Assembly (NCBI GenBank): GCA_951394405.1
Contig: OX596345.1
Location: forward strand, 434,001-498,000
Source: Coprinellus micaceus
Lineage: Eukaryota; Basidiomycota; Agaricomycetes; Agaricales; Psathyrellaceae
Reading direction: 5' to 3'
Length of the DNA: 64,000 nt
Position 1 is the stretch's first letter, and every line of letters begins with the position of its first letter. The position numbers were made by a program, and so were the translations under genes. Below are positions 47,536 to 59,259 of this stretch, one piece after another. Below the pieces are notes generated by a model. The model worked only from the letters and a program-made list of their open reading frames with translations, did not search any database and was not told the DNA's origin.

Positions 47536-47885
47536 CGTATTATTGAATGCTGGTTAGGTCAGAGGCGAGTACTCAAATGAGCAAGACGACCTTTCCACTA
47601 TTTGGAAAATAGGCGTATAATTTATTTACACTGTGAACTACATACCATTGACAGGCGTAGAGATGACTGCCCAAGGTCCAATCCTGCGAGCCGGCGCACA
47701 TGGTACAATAGAAGATCATTGAGAGTCCAGACCGAGTCCAAGATCCGAAACGACGTCCGTGTTTAGATAGAAGTCAAGAATCGAGAAAATATAACTGAGA
47801 TAGTATCTGAGAGTCCACGAAGGGTCCGATAGAAACATGTCGCCCTCAACAAACAACGCCCACAAACCACCAGCTGATCATTGAA
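47536..47885. other. Homeobox gene 3' flank
   Basis: 350 bp between the transposable element and the homeobox stop codon. Nothing else was seen. Confidence 0.5.
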
Positions 47886-49643
47886 TTAAGGCCTATCCCG
47901 ACGACTTGAAGAGCCAGGCATACCCATGTAGTCCTGCGCATGGAACTCATAAGGCGCTCCTCGGCGAGAATTCCCTCCTGAAGATACTGAACTGGAGGCT
48001 ACAGGGTATGGCTGGTGGACGGGCATCGAATAAAGGCTTTGCCCTGCACTTGAACCAGAACCATACCCGGAAGTGAGGAATGGGTGGCTCACGTCGACAG
48101 CGCGATTCGTCAGGCCGATGTGCTGGAGGGTGGGTTGCTCATAAGGGTCGGTGTTCGGAGCGTAGGACGTTAAGGGGATGGGAGTAGGGGAGTAGACGAA
48201 GGGATTCGGGTTCTGGAACGCGGAATCGCGAGTATGAGTGAAGGCGCTGCCTGTGGGCGCAGGTGGGCGTACGTGCTCCTGAAAAGGGATCTGTCGCGCT
48301 CGACTTTGCTCTGCGCGATCGGCGTTGACAGCATTCACCAAGGGCCCGATCGACCCTAGCGGACCCTGGAAATGATGACGAAGAGTAGTGGATGCTTGGT
48401 TACGCGTCCAGTCCCGGACGTTTCCCCAACGGTGGTGGCGTGAGTCAATAGATGCCAATCGAGAGAAGAACTGGGGAGGAGTGGTGAGATTAAAAGTGGC
48501 AGAAGCAGACACCTCATCGACAGAACCGCTGGTCGGAAGGCGATCGGAAGGGCCGTGAAACTCCGAGTTGACTATAATGTCGAACGAGATATCCATGAGA
48601 TACTGTACCCCGCCATCTTCAATAAGCCAGCCTAGTCTCCTTTGAACTTGGTCCATAATCAGCTTTAACCCCCGGGGAGAGCGCCAGTTGCCTATGTTGA
48701 GGTCGTGACACGGGATCCAGATGACTTATGTAGATAGCAAGTAAGCCAGAGGAAACGGGAAAAGACGAGGGAATGTGCATACCTTTCGATCCGGCGCCAG
48801 AGGAAGAACTTGGAGCCTCGTCGTGACGGCGATGGTGGGCGGGAGACTGTGAGCTTCGCTCCCAGGGCGCTGGGGCAGTCTGCTCGAAGGAGAGAGCTGA
48901 CGTCATTGCCTGAGCACTAGGGATCAGATGCATCCCATCCGATCGAGACGGGGCAATCCACCTCGATTCGGAACCATCATCAGATTCGGTACCGAGGCTG
49001 CTATTGCTCGCACTGGCAGAGGTCTGGCTTCGAGCCACGGGGTAGAGGCTAAACTGACTGACTGGATCGACTGAGCTCGGCGCAAAGCTCGACACGAACG
49101 TCATTTGATTTGGGCCATTCTGGGCATTCTGGGCCTCTAGTTCCTTGGTCCTCTGGCGCCTAATCCAATCCAATAGGTCAATTTATGGATTCGTCGTGTG
49201 TGGTAACGCAAACGTACTTATTTTGAAACCAGACCTGGACTTGCCGCTTTCCCAGCCCAAGATGTTCTGCTGTGTATTTCCGTAGTTGAGTCGAGGGGTA
49301 CCTGCCCTCGGCGAAGATTTTTTCCATGACGTCGACTTGATGGGGAGACGACCTATGCTTCTTGCGCCGCACACTTCCCTGGACAGAGTCTTGTGAGACC
49401 AGCGACGTGGCTCCTTGGATTTGTTGAGACCCTCCGACCTCGGATCGTGCGTTTGGCCTCACAACCCGGGGTTGCGCAACGACAGACTGACCAGGAGGCC
49501 CATGTTCGGACGCTATGGAGCGATCGAGTTCCTCGGCGTCAGAGTGTACGACTGGAACCTGTGAGCGACAATTCGCCCCGAAAAGGTGGTAAGCCCTAGA
49601 CAAAAATCGATCGCGGCGGATTCAAGCTTACACGCGAGTCCAT
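47886..49643 (-). CDS. Homeodomain transcription factor
   Basis: Four exons (49643-49632, 49558-49218, 49159-48783, 48724-47886) give 522 residues. The homeodomain spans about 68-125: RRKKHRSS start, then FAEGRYPSTQLRKYTAEHLGL, and the recognition helix RQVQVWFQNKRQR, split by an intron after WFQNK. WFQNKR holds the invariant Trp, Phe, Asn and Arg, so it should bind DNA. The spacing is that of a 60-residue typical homeodomain, not a TALE type. The rest is Ser/Pro/Gln-rich, and a conserved-looking GWLIEDGGVQYLMDISFDIIV segment starts exon 4 (given here in two parts: GWLIEDGG and QYLMDIS). The start at MDSR uses a 73 bp first intron; an alternative ATG at 49603 stays in frame. Fungal typical-homeobox proteins often act in fruiting-body development. 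It need not be a mating-type gene: no partner homeodomain gene is next to it. Confidence 0.85.
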
Positions 49644-50497
49644 CAGAGTCTATTGCTTGCACCAGCGGGGAGAGTCTCGCGATAGGACGAATCGCTCCCC
49701 AATAGATATGAGAGTGCCGCCGCGGGGAATGAGAGTGTCGAGATACAGAGTGATGCGAGAACAGCGACTTCACACAGCTCAGCAAGGCGATGCTCGAGAT
49801 TGGCGAGTGCGAGTTTCCCAGGAACTCATATCTGGTATAAGTAATGAACCTTATGAACATGAGGAGCCGGACGGCGGTGACCTACTCAAGGTTGATGAAG
49901 GAAGACCGAAAAAGTCTCTTGAATAGACTCCGGCTCGATGAGGAGACACAGACACAGCCAACGGACGCGTCGTGATTAAATCTCTGCAAAAACAGTCGCT
50001 CGCGGGGATCATGGAACGGTGCGATGGATGTGATACACCGTCACATACCATTCTGAGACGGGTCTTTTATGTGTTACGGTGTTCTTTACGTGTTACGGTC
50101 GTTTCACGTCGTTTAATAGACGGTCTTCATGTTACCGGCCCCATAGAGTAGTAATTAATCGAAATGCTGTGGAAAGGGTACCATCCAAGAACAACAACCC
50201 TCGTTTTCGCGGGCCGTTCCACCCCATAACCGGCACAGGGTCTTTGGAAAAGGGAATTCGAAGGACGGTATACGCTGTCGTTGGCTGATGAAAAGCTGAT
50301 GTTCAGGGTTCCAATGTGTGACGATCGGAATGGCTGTGGTAGCATCCCGCTACTGAGAAGTTCGATTGCCACGGACGTCGCGTTGCGTCTTGCACAGCGT
50401 AGACAAGATACGGATAGATATATATAGTATAGTATGTGGTGCAGACTTCCTTCGTCGGTATCACGAACTTCTACCTTTTTCCTTCCCTTCATACGAC
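49644..50497. promoter_or_regulatory. Divergent intergenic region, homeobox / coiled-coil gene
   Basis: About 850 bp between two divergent starts. It contains a doubled TGTTACGGT motif (50072-50080 and 50091-50099, 19 bp apart) inside a repeat-like patch at about 50030-50130, and a short AT-rich TATATATAG tract at about 50420. Control sites are inferred from position only. Confidence 0.4.
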
Positions 50498-51280
50498 ATG
50501 CCCAAAGCTATCAACACGCCCCTCCGGCATCGGAGGAGGATGCCATTCCGGGCCACGGACACCCCTGATAGCCCGTGTGACAGGCGCGCCCAAAGGCGAA
50601 TGTCCCAGAGGCGCAACACCTTACCTTTGGCATATCGGAACATGATATCTCTAGACCCCTTCATTGGACCGAATCTCAATGGGCGGGTCTCGCAGCTAGA
50701 GAGACGGCTTCACGAAGGAGTATTACCCTCTGGGCGAGCAGGAGACACCGGTGAGTACCGTAATACTCGATCTTCTCTTATTGGTATATTGTCCTCATTA
50801 TCATCGGCAGGGACAGTTCGAGCGGAGCACGGCGAAGTCGCTCCTGGCTCTGCGCCTCCCCGGGCAGTAGCAACGATCGCTCATCCAGAGGATCACCGCC
50901 TTGAGGAAATCCTGACCAACGTCAAGAAAATGAAAAGCCAAATTCGCCGGCTCGAGCGTGCGAAGATTCGACTCCAGGAAGAGCTGAAAGACAAGGGCGA
51001 TGCCTTGAAAGACGCTCGCATGGAGGCGGAGGTAGCGCAAACCCAGTTGCTACGGCTCGAGGATTCGACGAGTCTATTGGGAATTGCGAATCAGAAGGTG
51101 GAGCAGCTGACCGAAGTAATGGGGGATCTCAAGAGCGAAGCCTCAAAATTCAGGCGGTGGTGGTTGACCGAGTACCATTCGCTGAAGGTTGTATCAGCTC
51201 TCCTCCCTTCCCCAGATGAAGTCGTTGAGATTATATCCTCCTCTCAAGAGCGTTTCCTGGCTTACTCTGATGGCTTGTAG
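50498..51280 (+). CDS. Small coiled-coil protein, unknown
   Basis: Two exons (50498-50750 and 50811-51280, a 60 bp intron with gtgagt donor and ggcag acceptor) give 240 residues. The N-terminus is Arg-rich (MPKAINTPLRHRRRM and RRAQRRMSQRR), suggesting nucleic-acid or nuclear contact. A long heptad-bearing helix covers about 113-195 (ILTNVKKMKSQIRRLERAKI, continuing through EELKD and VEQLTEVMGDL). A WWLTEYHSLK motif follows it and is probably the most conserved part. No family was recognised. It is divergent from the homeobox gene. A lineage-specific protein is likely. Confidence 0.68.
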   Translation: MPKAINTPLRHRRRMPFRATDTPDSPCDRRAQRRMSQRRNTLPLAYRNMISLDPFIGPNLNGRVSQLERRLHEGVLPSGRAGDTGEYRNTRSSLIGILSSLSSAGTVRAEHGEVAPGSAPPRAVATIAHPEDHRLEEILTNVKKMKSQIRRLERAKIRLQEELKDKGDALKDARMEAEVAQTQLLRLEDSTSLLGIANQKVEQLTEVMGDLKSEASKFRRWWLTEYHSLKVVSALLPSPDEVVEIISSSQERFLAYSDGL

Positions 51281-51427
51281 TTGTATGTATCTTTTTCTCT
51301 TCGTGTCGGACAATTACGGACAAAAGGACGCTAGATACTTCGTATTGTATCGCTGTTCGTTGCTTGCTCTGTAGTTTCGGGACAATCCAGTATGCTCGAT
51401 GCCCTCTGGGTTGTCAAACTTGTCGCT

Positions 51428-51627
51428 NNNNNNNNNNNNNNNNNNNNNNNNNNNNNNNNNNNNNNNNNNNNNNNNNNNNNNNNNNNNNNNNNNNNNNNNN
51501 NNNNNNNNNNNNNNNNNNNNNNNNNNNNNNNNNNNNNNNNNNNNNNNNNNNNNNNNNNNNNNNNNNNNNNNNNNNNNNNNNNNNNNNNNNNNNNNNNNNN
51601 NNNNNNNNNNNNNNNNNNNNNNNNNNN
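51428..51627. other. Assembly gap (200 N)
   Basis: Exactly 200 N bases, the conventional length for a scaffold gap of unknown size. True distance and order across it are not proven. Confidence 0.99.
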
Positions 51628-53014
51628 GCTTCGATCGTTGCTGCTACTCGAGAGTCTCTCACACGAACTGGGGTATCGAAGACCACCACTCTCTGCGGAG
51701 CCACCGAACGGGCTCGATTGACCAAACGCGGTCACTGGAACTGTCCTTGACCAAGAAGTTGTTGGTCCATGTGGACGCACGGAAAAGTTCATACCTAACG
51801 CATTGGAACTCCGCCTGCCACCGCTTTCAAAAACGATAACTTTATTTGGGGTGCGCAATTGGGCCGGTAGCGGCGGGAAATGAGAGGTGATAAAAAGCGA
51901 TGGGCACTCTCGCCAACACCGTGATTGCCAGTGGGTTTTAGAGGGATCTCCCTAGTTCAAGTTACCATTCATTGCTCAATGCTGGTGAAGCGCCGGCGCT
52001 CGTCAAGGGACGATTCTGGTTCGAACGGGGCCACTGTCATGCTCTCCGCTCTCCTGTAGACTCTGAGGACCATTAGAGTGCGTTCTCTCTAGATTCTCTA
52101 CGGAGCCAATGGTTGGTATCCGCCAGGGCAGACCCGCGATCACCTTTCGCCAATTAAAGCTCGAAGTCTTGGAACCAGAACGCTGCACCGTATGACGGTG
52201 CCTCAGTCGTGACTCGCTTTGAACTGGCTTGCTGCCACCACTCCGAGGGCTGTTCACCATACCTCTGGGCCCGCCACGAAGTCTAGAAATGTGAGTCTTT
52301 GGGTATGCCTAAGCTTGGGCTAGCTCCTGCCTCTGTTCCAATCTGGCGGGAGGGGAAATTTGAAACCCCTGGCACTACCTCTAGGCTCGAGCGGGAGATC
52401 ATCCTCAAATGGTCTTCGTTCGAGTAGTATAATGTCCCATTGAAGGACCCAATGTATCCGCTCCTCTCTGATAGGGCGCCACTCTGCGTTCGTAGGAATT
52501 GCGCCTTGCGCTTACTCACTCGGGTAGAGATCGCCTGCTTTGCGGCCTCCCATAAAACGACTTTAGAGGCCGTGGGTGGCCACCCGCTGCTCTCGAGATG
52601 CACCTTCTGCGTGTCGAAATGCCCAGCCCTCAGCACTTGAAATTTCCAGTATCAGCATTGTCCGAGTGCAAACCAGGGCAAGTCCATATGAATAGCGATG
52701 GTACAGTCAATAGGAAATGCAATCCTCTGATACTCCTACTCTCAACTTGAAGGGACCCAATCTACGATTTCCGCAGAGCACTACTGCGTCGGCGAGCCCT
52801 TCCCGGCCACTGCCCCTCCGCAACCTCCCTGGATCGGGGTGACGTTCTCTGTGTGGGGATGATTGTCCGGCTCGCACCCTTATGCGTGCCCGGGCGCTTC
52901 TCTGTTCTGAGTGTCGGGTTGACACGCTTGCTCGGATGAGTCACCAGTTGGCAGATTTGGTACGCTCGCCCTTTCCTTTGCGGCTAGGGTCAACATTCAG
53001 GTCAGTTGTCCATA
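51628..53014. other. Gap-flanking region with minus-strand ORFs
   Basis: Minus-strand frames at 52636-52283, 52260-52003 and 51858 to the gap are Ser/Arg-rich and could be 3' exons of the small gene at 53015-53554, for which a weak donor (TCAGTATAG) lies at about 53031. The join cannot be proven and the gap removes the far end. Confidence 0.3.
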
Positions 53015-53554
53015 TCATTCGTGAGAATGGCTATACTGACATTCGAAGTACAGTTCTTTGAGGAAAACTCCAACCAACTGGCGAGATAGCTCACATAATT
53101 GGTCATAGCTGTCGAATATCTCGTAAAGGGTCTGCACCCACTCGTCCAGAGCCCTCCCGTTCACTGCCTTCTTCTCGGGACTTGAACCTTCGAAGTTGAG
53201 TAAGGCGACGCGGTACATGCAGATTGCAGTGGCAACTCTCTCAAATGTGAGAGGCTCTGGGGGGCTGGATGCTTCCGTCGAAGGCGCCGGGGAGAGCGTT
53301 CCGGGCGCACCATGGAGGGGGATTGTCAAGGGAGGTAGAGAGCGAAACTTTGGGTTGATAGAGGCGCTATGAAGCCTAGATAGAAAGATCAGAGCGGGAG
53401 AAGGTCAGTAAAGCTCAGGGACGAGGAGCGCCGAAACCAGGCGGCTTTAGGGGTGAGGGCTGTTCAAGATAACAGACCCTGGCACTCACGAGGGGACTCT
53501 AGAGAGGGCATGGAGGTTGTCCACCAATCCAAGGTGAAGAGCGTTCTCCATCAT
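53015..53554 (-). CDS. Unknown small gene, perhaps 5' part of a longer one
   Basis: Two exons (53554-53490 and 53375-53015, a 114 bp intron with gtgagt donor and tctag acceptor) give 141 residues. A Pro/Ser-rich stretch is followed by a helical block (ERVATAICMYRVALLNFEG, then LDEWVQTLYEIFDSYDQL and SRQLVGVFLKELY). The frame junction is exact and the helical block is strongly protein-like. No family was recognised. A second intron may start near 53031, in which case the stop at 53015 is not used and the protein continues left. It lies between the scaffold gap and a long non-coding stretch. Confidence 0.5.
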
Positions 53555-56500
53555 GGATCCGAGTAAGCGTTTCGACGATTCTGCGCGGTGAACAATGACG
53601 AGGGAAAGTGAGGTCAGATGAGAGTGGTGCAGTGAGGCAAACTAGTGTGGCGAGGCTCGTGCTACGATGGACAAAACGGAATGACGTGTGCTTATAAGCA
53701 CTCCCGCGCTGATTGCATGTGGCCGTCAGCATCTCCGAATCATCTCCTAGCTGTGCTCTCCAGTGCACCAGAACACTCATGGATCCCGGTGCGGCCTCAT
53801 TAATGCCCAAAATCACAAGCGATACATGAGCTCCGCTCAAGTGAAGGAGAGCTTCATCGTCCAAGCTCTGTTGAACCAGAAACCTATTCGGGTGTTTTAA
53901 ACATTTGTCCCGAATAAGGTCCTCTGCACTGATACCCCTCAGTTATAATCAGGGAGGCCGAAGGTTTGATGAGACGGGCCGTCCACAAATTTCTGCACCG
54001 GACTCCTTACCACACTCCCAGTCCATGCCAAGACTTTCGAATGAAGTTTGCACAGCTTCAGACGAGGCCAAGTGCATGGTTAGACCCTATGGTAGGCCCA
54101 GCCTACGGCTACTGGTCTCAGCGAGGTGACCTACACCTAGCAGGTTAGTTCCAAGGAGAATATTACTAAAGGAAGGCTTGCAACCACGGTATTGCACTGG
54201 CCTTTCCCAGCCTGAGAGAGGTTGGCATGCTCCTCGCACTTAGAAGGGCGCGTTGAAAGTAAGTGCCTACTAGCCTCTTGGGATCTGAGCGCACGGTTGT
54301 GGCAGTATACATTGCGTCCTGGTGGAAGGGGGAGCGCTGGTCCTGTGGAAACGCAACGAAACAACCGTAATGTAGAGAGCTACCGAAGAGATGTTGGCTT
54401 GAACTCGAGTCTGTCCTGGAATACCAGGACACACAACTGCGAATCGATGGTCACGGTATGTTGCAACCGTCTGTGGTGGCTAGACTTGATCCGGGTCGTG
54501 AATGATCACCAAGTGATGGCTCCCCACTCTGCCGTGATTCGGCATCGCTGGTCACGAGCCGTCCTCGACCCGTTCAATTACTATTGCCTTGTAGTAGCTT
54601 CACCGCGAACCAGGATCCACTGCAGCGCGACAAGAAGGTCACCTACCGAGCTTCCACTAGCCATCATGCGACAAAGGATGACACCCCCTGCCACCGCCGT
54701 GACATGCAGTCGCGGCCGTGCTGCACTACGCTACTTGGGCATGCTCTACGCAGGCGGCGCAGGTGCAACACTTGAGAATCTACTGCCTTGAACTTGACAT
54801 TTACAATGGCAACGACCCCGGGTCCTTCCGAAAGCCTCGAAGGACTCACAAATTTACGACCTGAACACCCTCCGATCCGTTGCTCAGACCAGCGCTATCC
54901 AGACTCTACTGGCAGCCTTCGGCACTACTGGGTTCTTGTCGCGCATCCTACTTCCCAGGCAGACTCGTGCTTCGTTTGCCATGGCAGCCTCTCAACTCCG
55001 TGCCACGTCGATTCGCGGAGACAAGCGATGCGGCGTTCTCCAGCCTTAGAGCCGCTGAAGCAAGGTGACCCTACGACACCCCTGCTTGAATTGCGCGCCA
55101 ACCTATCTCAGTACAACTACAGGTAGCCAGGAACTGCAAAACACATCGTCATCGGCTTTCAGTACGCAGAGGCGGCACTAATCTCGGCGGGCCTCGATGT
55201 GGGCATGCACTCGAATGTCGCGGTGTAACGTACCGTGCGTGTGCCAGCACGCAACCAACAGCATTGAGTGGCGCGGCTTCTCAAAGCACCGAATGGCCAA
55301 CGAGAGGCGGAGTACACTATTCGTGGCGACATTCGAGCTTCTGCCCTTTGAGCCAACACATTGGTAAAAGACGTCCTCATCGCTGGCATGCAAGTCCCTG
55401 CCTTCGGGGAATTCTCCTACGATCACTTGGGAGGTACAGCTGAATCGAATCTGTCTATGGCCACGAGCGAAGAGGATCTCCAAGTACTCTTGGCGATACC
55501 GATTGCTAACGAAATCGCTGTCGCCTCAGAGCCCGATTGAATCCCATGACCTCAGGACAGCATGCCTGGGGTGTGGACACAAGCCCATCATCATGATCTC
55601 GTCATTTCCCGGAGCACCGGGGCTCTCCTATGCCAGCGCCCTTCTGATTCAATCACTGAGTCTAAGCAGAATTGCGGAGAGCAACCTACAAATCAGGGGA
55701 TGGACAGACGTCACGAACGAGGACGCTCAGGGTAAAGGGGCACCCCCTTGTCTCTCGTCCAACCAGGGAATGTGACAATGCCTTGCGGAAGGTCGCCGAC
55801 CCTGTGAACGCATGGCACCACCCTTCCTACGATACTGCAACAGGACCTACGCCCGCCCTCGCGGTCCACTGTAAAAGTCTTCAACGCAACCCGAATTCCA
55901 ACCCTAGTGATGCCCCCGCCGAGGAAGAAAGAACCCCCAAGTCAACGCTCCAGCTTGAGCGACCCCACATGTAGAGTCTCGCCTAGCCATGTAGTGGGCG
56001 CTTAATCGTGACTTAAAGGTGAACTCACTCGCTACACCTCCTGCCTGAGTCTGACGTAGGGGAATTGTAGGCCATGGTGTCCTACGATCTTCGGTCTTCC
56101 TCGAGTCGGCTTACGGCCGCAGCTTGGGCGCGTCGTTCCCAATCGTAGGGAATGTTACGGCTTCGCCGGCCGGCAGCGGTCGAGATTAATACTTTCGTGC
56201 CTGCAACTGGGGTGGGGCAGTATATTCGAAGAACTCCTAGAATAAACCGAAATGTGCATAAATCCCTAGAAACGATTGAGGGTTGTAAGTTCTCAAAATG
56301 GACTTCTCCATATCAGGCGGCCTCTGCATTGTTGGCGCGGCTCATTTAATACTGTGAAAGGGGGCAGTGGGGCAGTGCGCCCATCAAGGACGTGTCATGT
56401 GGAACTCGGGACCTCGGTGTGGGTGAGTATCGAACGTTCGGTATAGGAAGGGAGACGATTGGGCGTAGAGCTTGCAATGAGGCGAGCTGTGTCGTCCTCG

Positions 56501-57184
56501 AGGCAATGCACTGCAGCACCAATCACGTCCAGATGAAAACATTTTTGTACCTAGATGTAGGGACGGTGCCCTCACTTCAATAGCGATGAGAACGGAGATC
56601 TAAGCCAATACGATTGCCAGCCGTCCCCCAGTTGCAGAGACAACATGACCTTCCTAACGTGAACGAACAATAAGGGTTCCGTACACGGTATCTTGCGGAC
56701 GATTAATAGGTCGACCTACACAGAGTAAATTGAACGGTTTGCGGGAGAAGCGTTGCGGGGAACCTGTGCCGTTGTATTGGGCTTGCACCGCCCAACACCT
56801 CGTGTCGCAATACCCACCTGGCTTCGCCTTTCGCTGGAGGTCTGTTGGGAGGTACCCCAAATATTGAACACCGGAGCTAGGTGATTAATTCCCTATCTCG
56901 GGGAGTTAATGGCGCCCATTACCTCTTTCGGCAGACTTTGGCGGAATCGCGTTATTAACTCTCGCAAACATGGGCGCCTAATGTTGGCCGAAGTAGCATC
57001 ACATCGAGCACTGGCTGCAGTGAGGGAGGGTCGAAGGGGAGACGTAAAGCAAACCGGTATAAAAGGCTGCTCCATTCAACACATCCAAAACCCCATCGAT
57101 TTCGAACACACTTTCCCCTCATCTCTGAGAACCAACTCCAAACCACAACCCGTGAATCCTTCAAACCCGCCGGAGCCTACTACG
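53555..57184. other. 3.6 kb without a supported gene
   Basis: Scattered coding-like scraps. On the plus strand, 54840-55040 reads IYDLNTLRSVAQTSAIQTLL and a following RILLPRQTRASFAMAASQLR, like a mitochondrial-protein N-terminus, but stops follow. Positions 55360-55540 read IAGMQVPAFGEFSYDHLGG and run to a stop with no start. They may be relics of one gene. A GGGCGCTTAATCG motif lies at about 55995. The right end is the promoter of the next gene, with GGTATAAAAGG at about 57056-57066. Confidence 0.4.
57056..57066 (+). promoter_or_regulatory. TATA box of the 633-residue protein gene
   Basis: GGTATAAAAGG about 120 bp before the chosen ATG, with a C-rich probable leader between. This is one of the clearest TATA elements in the window. 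Confidence 0.5.
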
Positions 57185-59259
57185 ATGGCGCATCACCACC
57201 GTGACCAGTTCGGAAATCAAGGTGACTCTGCTCCATTTAGAAGAAGTGGCGGCGTCAGTGATCATGAGGCTGACTACGTTCAAGTTCAACACCCGTCAGT
57301 CCCAACCTCTCCTACGGAAAACCAAGATGAAGACTCCATCTACGCCGACGACGATGATACTGCCGTGAGTCATGGATTCTAGTGTTTCATTCTGGGGCGG
57401 ATGCGAGCTCAAATCTCTCAGCGTTTCCACACATTCCAACCGCGTGCCGCCGCCGATGTCGTTCAGCCCCCCAGCCAGCAGCAGCCCCCTCGAGTCGTTG
57501 AGCATCTCAGGCGCTGCTTAGAAGTCTACGAGGTCATGGACAGTGAAGCTGTCGGAGCAGATCCACATCTTGAGAACCTGTGAGTCGTCGCTCTCCCTCC
57601 TTGTGTTCAGCAGAGGTTTATATGGGATTCAGCACCGCTGCCCTCGAACGGGCCATACGTTCCCAGTCGTCCTCGACGACCTCTTACAAAAAGCGCCCAC
57701 TCCCGCCGAAACCTGAGTCCCCCCGCGTCGCGGCTCCCTCATCAATGGAGCCCTCGGTCTCTAGACCACAGCAGCAGTTGATTCCTCCATCGCCCATGTC
57801 CACTGGGTTTAGGACGGCGTTGTCCTCGCCATCGGCAGATCCTTCTCACGTATCGTTAAATCCACCCCCATACGCGCCATTGCCACCTGCTCAACCTCAG
57901 GCATCCAATCGCTCCTCTCCGAACTTAGGTTCTAGTTCCACTACCACTCGTTCCTCGCCATCCAGCCCCTACAATGCCAGCCGCGGCAATTATCATCCGA
58001 CCCAGCCCTCCCCTCTGGGTCAACGGACCTCGGTGGATGTACGTCTTTTGAAGCGTTGTATCCCTCCCGAACCCTGGCTAACTTCGCAAAAATTTGTCTA
58101 GCCCATGACAGATATCACAGAGGCGCTGGACCCCGAGGATATAGTGCCGCATAGGAGGGAAGGGTCCTGGCAGCGCCGGGTCGCACTTCCCGATTCAGCA
58201 TCGCAGGCTCCAGGCTCTCCAAGCGCTTCGCCACTCTTCAGAGTGGCTCCCCCTCGGCCTATTGGCAGCCGGAATCCTCAACCCCGATCTCAACCCCAGT
58301 CTCCATCGTTCAGCTCCATGCCTACTGTTGGGCACCAAACCCACCTCTCTCTCGACCAAAGCCGGTCGTTGGAGAACAACTCTACCTCCCCTTCCCTCTC
58401 TTCCGGTCGATGGGGTCCGCAGGGGGACGACCCCACCTCCCCTACCCTCTCAACCGGTCAAAGGCGCCCATTGGAGACTAGTCCCACGCCTTCCCTCCCA
58501 ACTGGGTCACCATATGGCAGCCCCGTTGCCCGTCAACGACCTCCCATGACATTCACCCCCAACAGGCGTACGCCCTCCGAGAGTAGCAACGCCCCTCCCG
58601 TCCCCATCAACCTCACTCCAGCACACACCACCAGGGCCTTCTCCGCCTCGCCAGCTCCGACACCCTCCCCGAACAACACGACTTGTGCGGGGGATATACC
58701 CAGTGGATCGTTCCCAAATCATGCCGCCGTCGAAGACCGGCCTGACGCCACCACCGCGCAGTTGTTGTTCCGAATCCAGGACCTCAAGTCCAGCGTGTTC
58801 GCTCTGGAGAAGAGGTTAGGAGAGACCCGAGCCAGCTACAAGACTTTGGGCCACACCATCGACAAACTATACACTGGGCAAGGCATGGACAAGGTGTCGC
58901 CGAAGAGGCCTGCCACAAAGCCTTGTCGGTACAGGGTCATCGACCGGAAGGACGAAATTATACCCTGCGAGTGCCATGAAGACATACAGTCGGCGTACGG
59001 CGGATTATGCTCGCACCCTAGGCTGATATGTGATCTCGTTCCAACCAACATTCGCCTCGAGGATGGTCCTAAATTCTACCATCGCGCCTGGAAGGCCGGT
59101 GGCCTGGACCACTTCGAATATCTCAAGATCCTGATCGCGCACGGCGTCGCGTTGTGCACAATTCCATATCCCCGCGCCGCAGACGACACGTTTCGCAACC
59201 AATCGCTCCCTCTATTCGGAGACTTCAGCGGGGGAGGGGGAGGTGTAGGCCGAGGCTGA
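57185..59259 (+). CDS. Pro/Ser-rich protein with C-terminal coiled coil and Cys cluster
   Basis: Four exons (57185-57364, 57422-57579, 57633-58038, 58102-59259) give 633 residues; introns are 57, 53 and 63 bp. The start MAHHHRDQF was chosen because the TATA box and a C-rich leader precede it, although the frame is open upstream. Residues 1-120 are acidic, then come SH3-ligand-like PLPPKP, long Ser/Pro tracts, and about three imperfect repeats of LE..xTSPSLSxG near 340-395. The C-terminal 165 residues look folded: a helix at about 469-505, then Cys523, Cys537, Cys539, Cys551 and Cys558, then FYHRAWKAGGLDHFEYLKIL. No known family. The third acceptor was set by frame; an earlier AG would break it. 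Confidence 0.7.

Noticed and set aside
47886..51280. Mating-type (HD1/HD2) locus
   Set aside because: Only one of the two divergent genes has a homeodomain; the partner is a coiled-coil protein and no typical flanking gene was recognised.
52000..52030. tRNA B-box-like GGTTCGAACGG
   Set aside because: No matching A box or cloverleaf could be drawn upstream.
57580..57720. Alternative exon frame LRGLYGIQHRCPRTGH
   Set aside because: Using the earlier acceptor at 57610 reads into a stop before the next intron; the acceptor at 57632 restores the long Pro/Ser frame.
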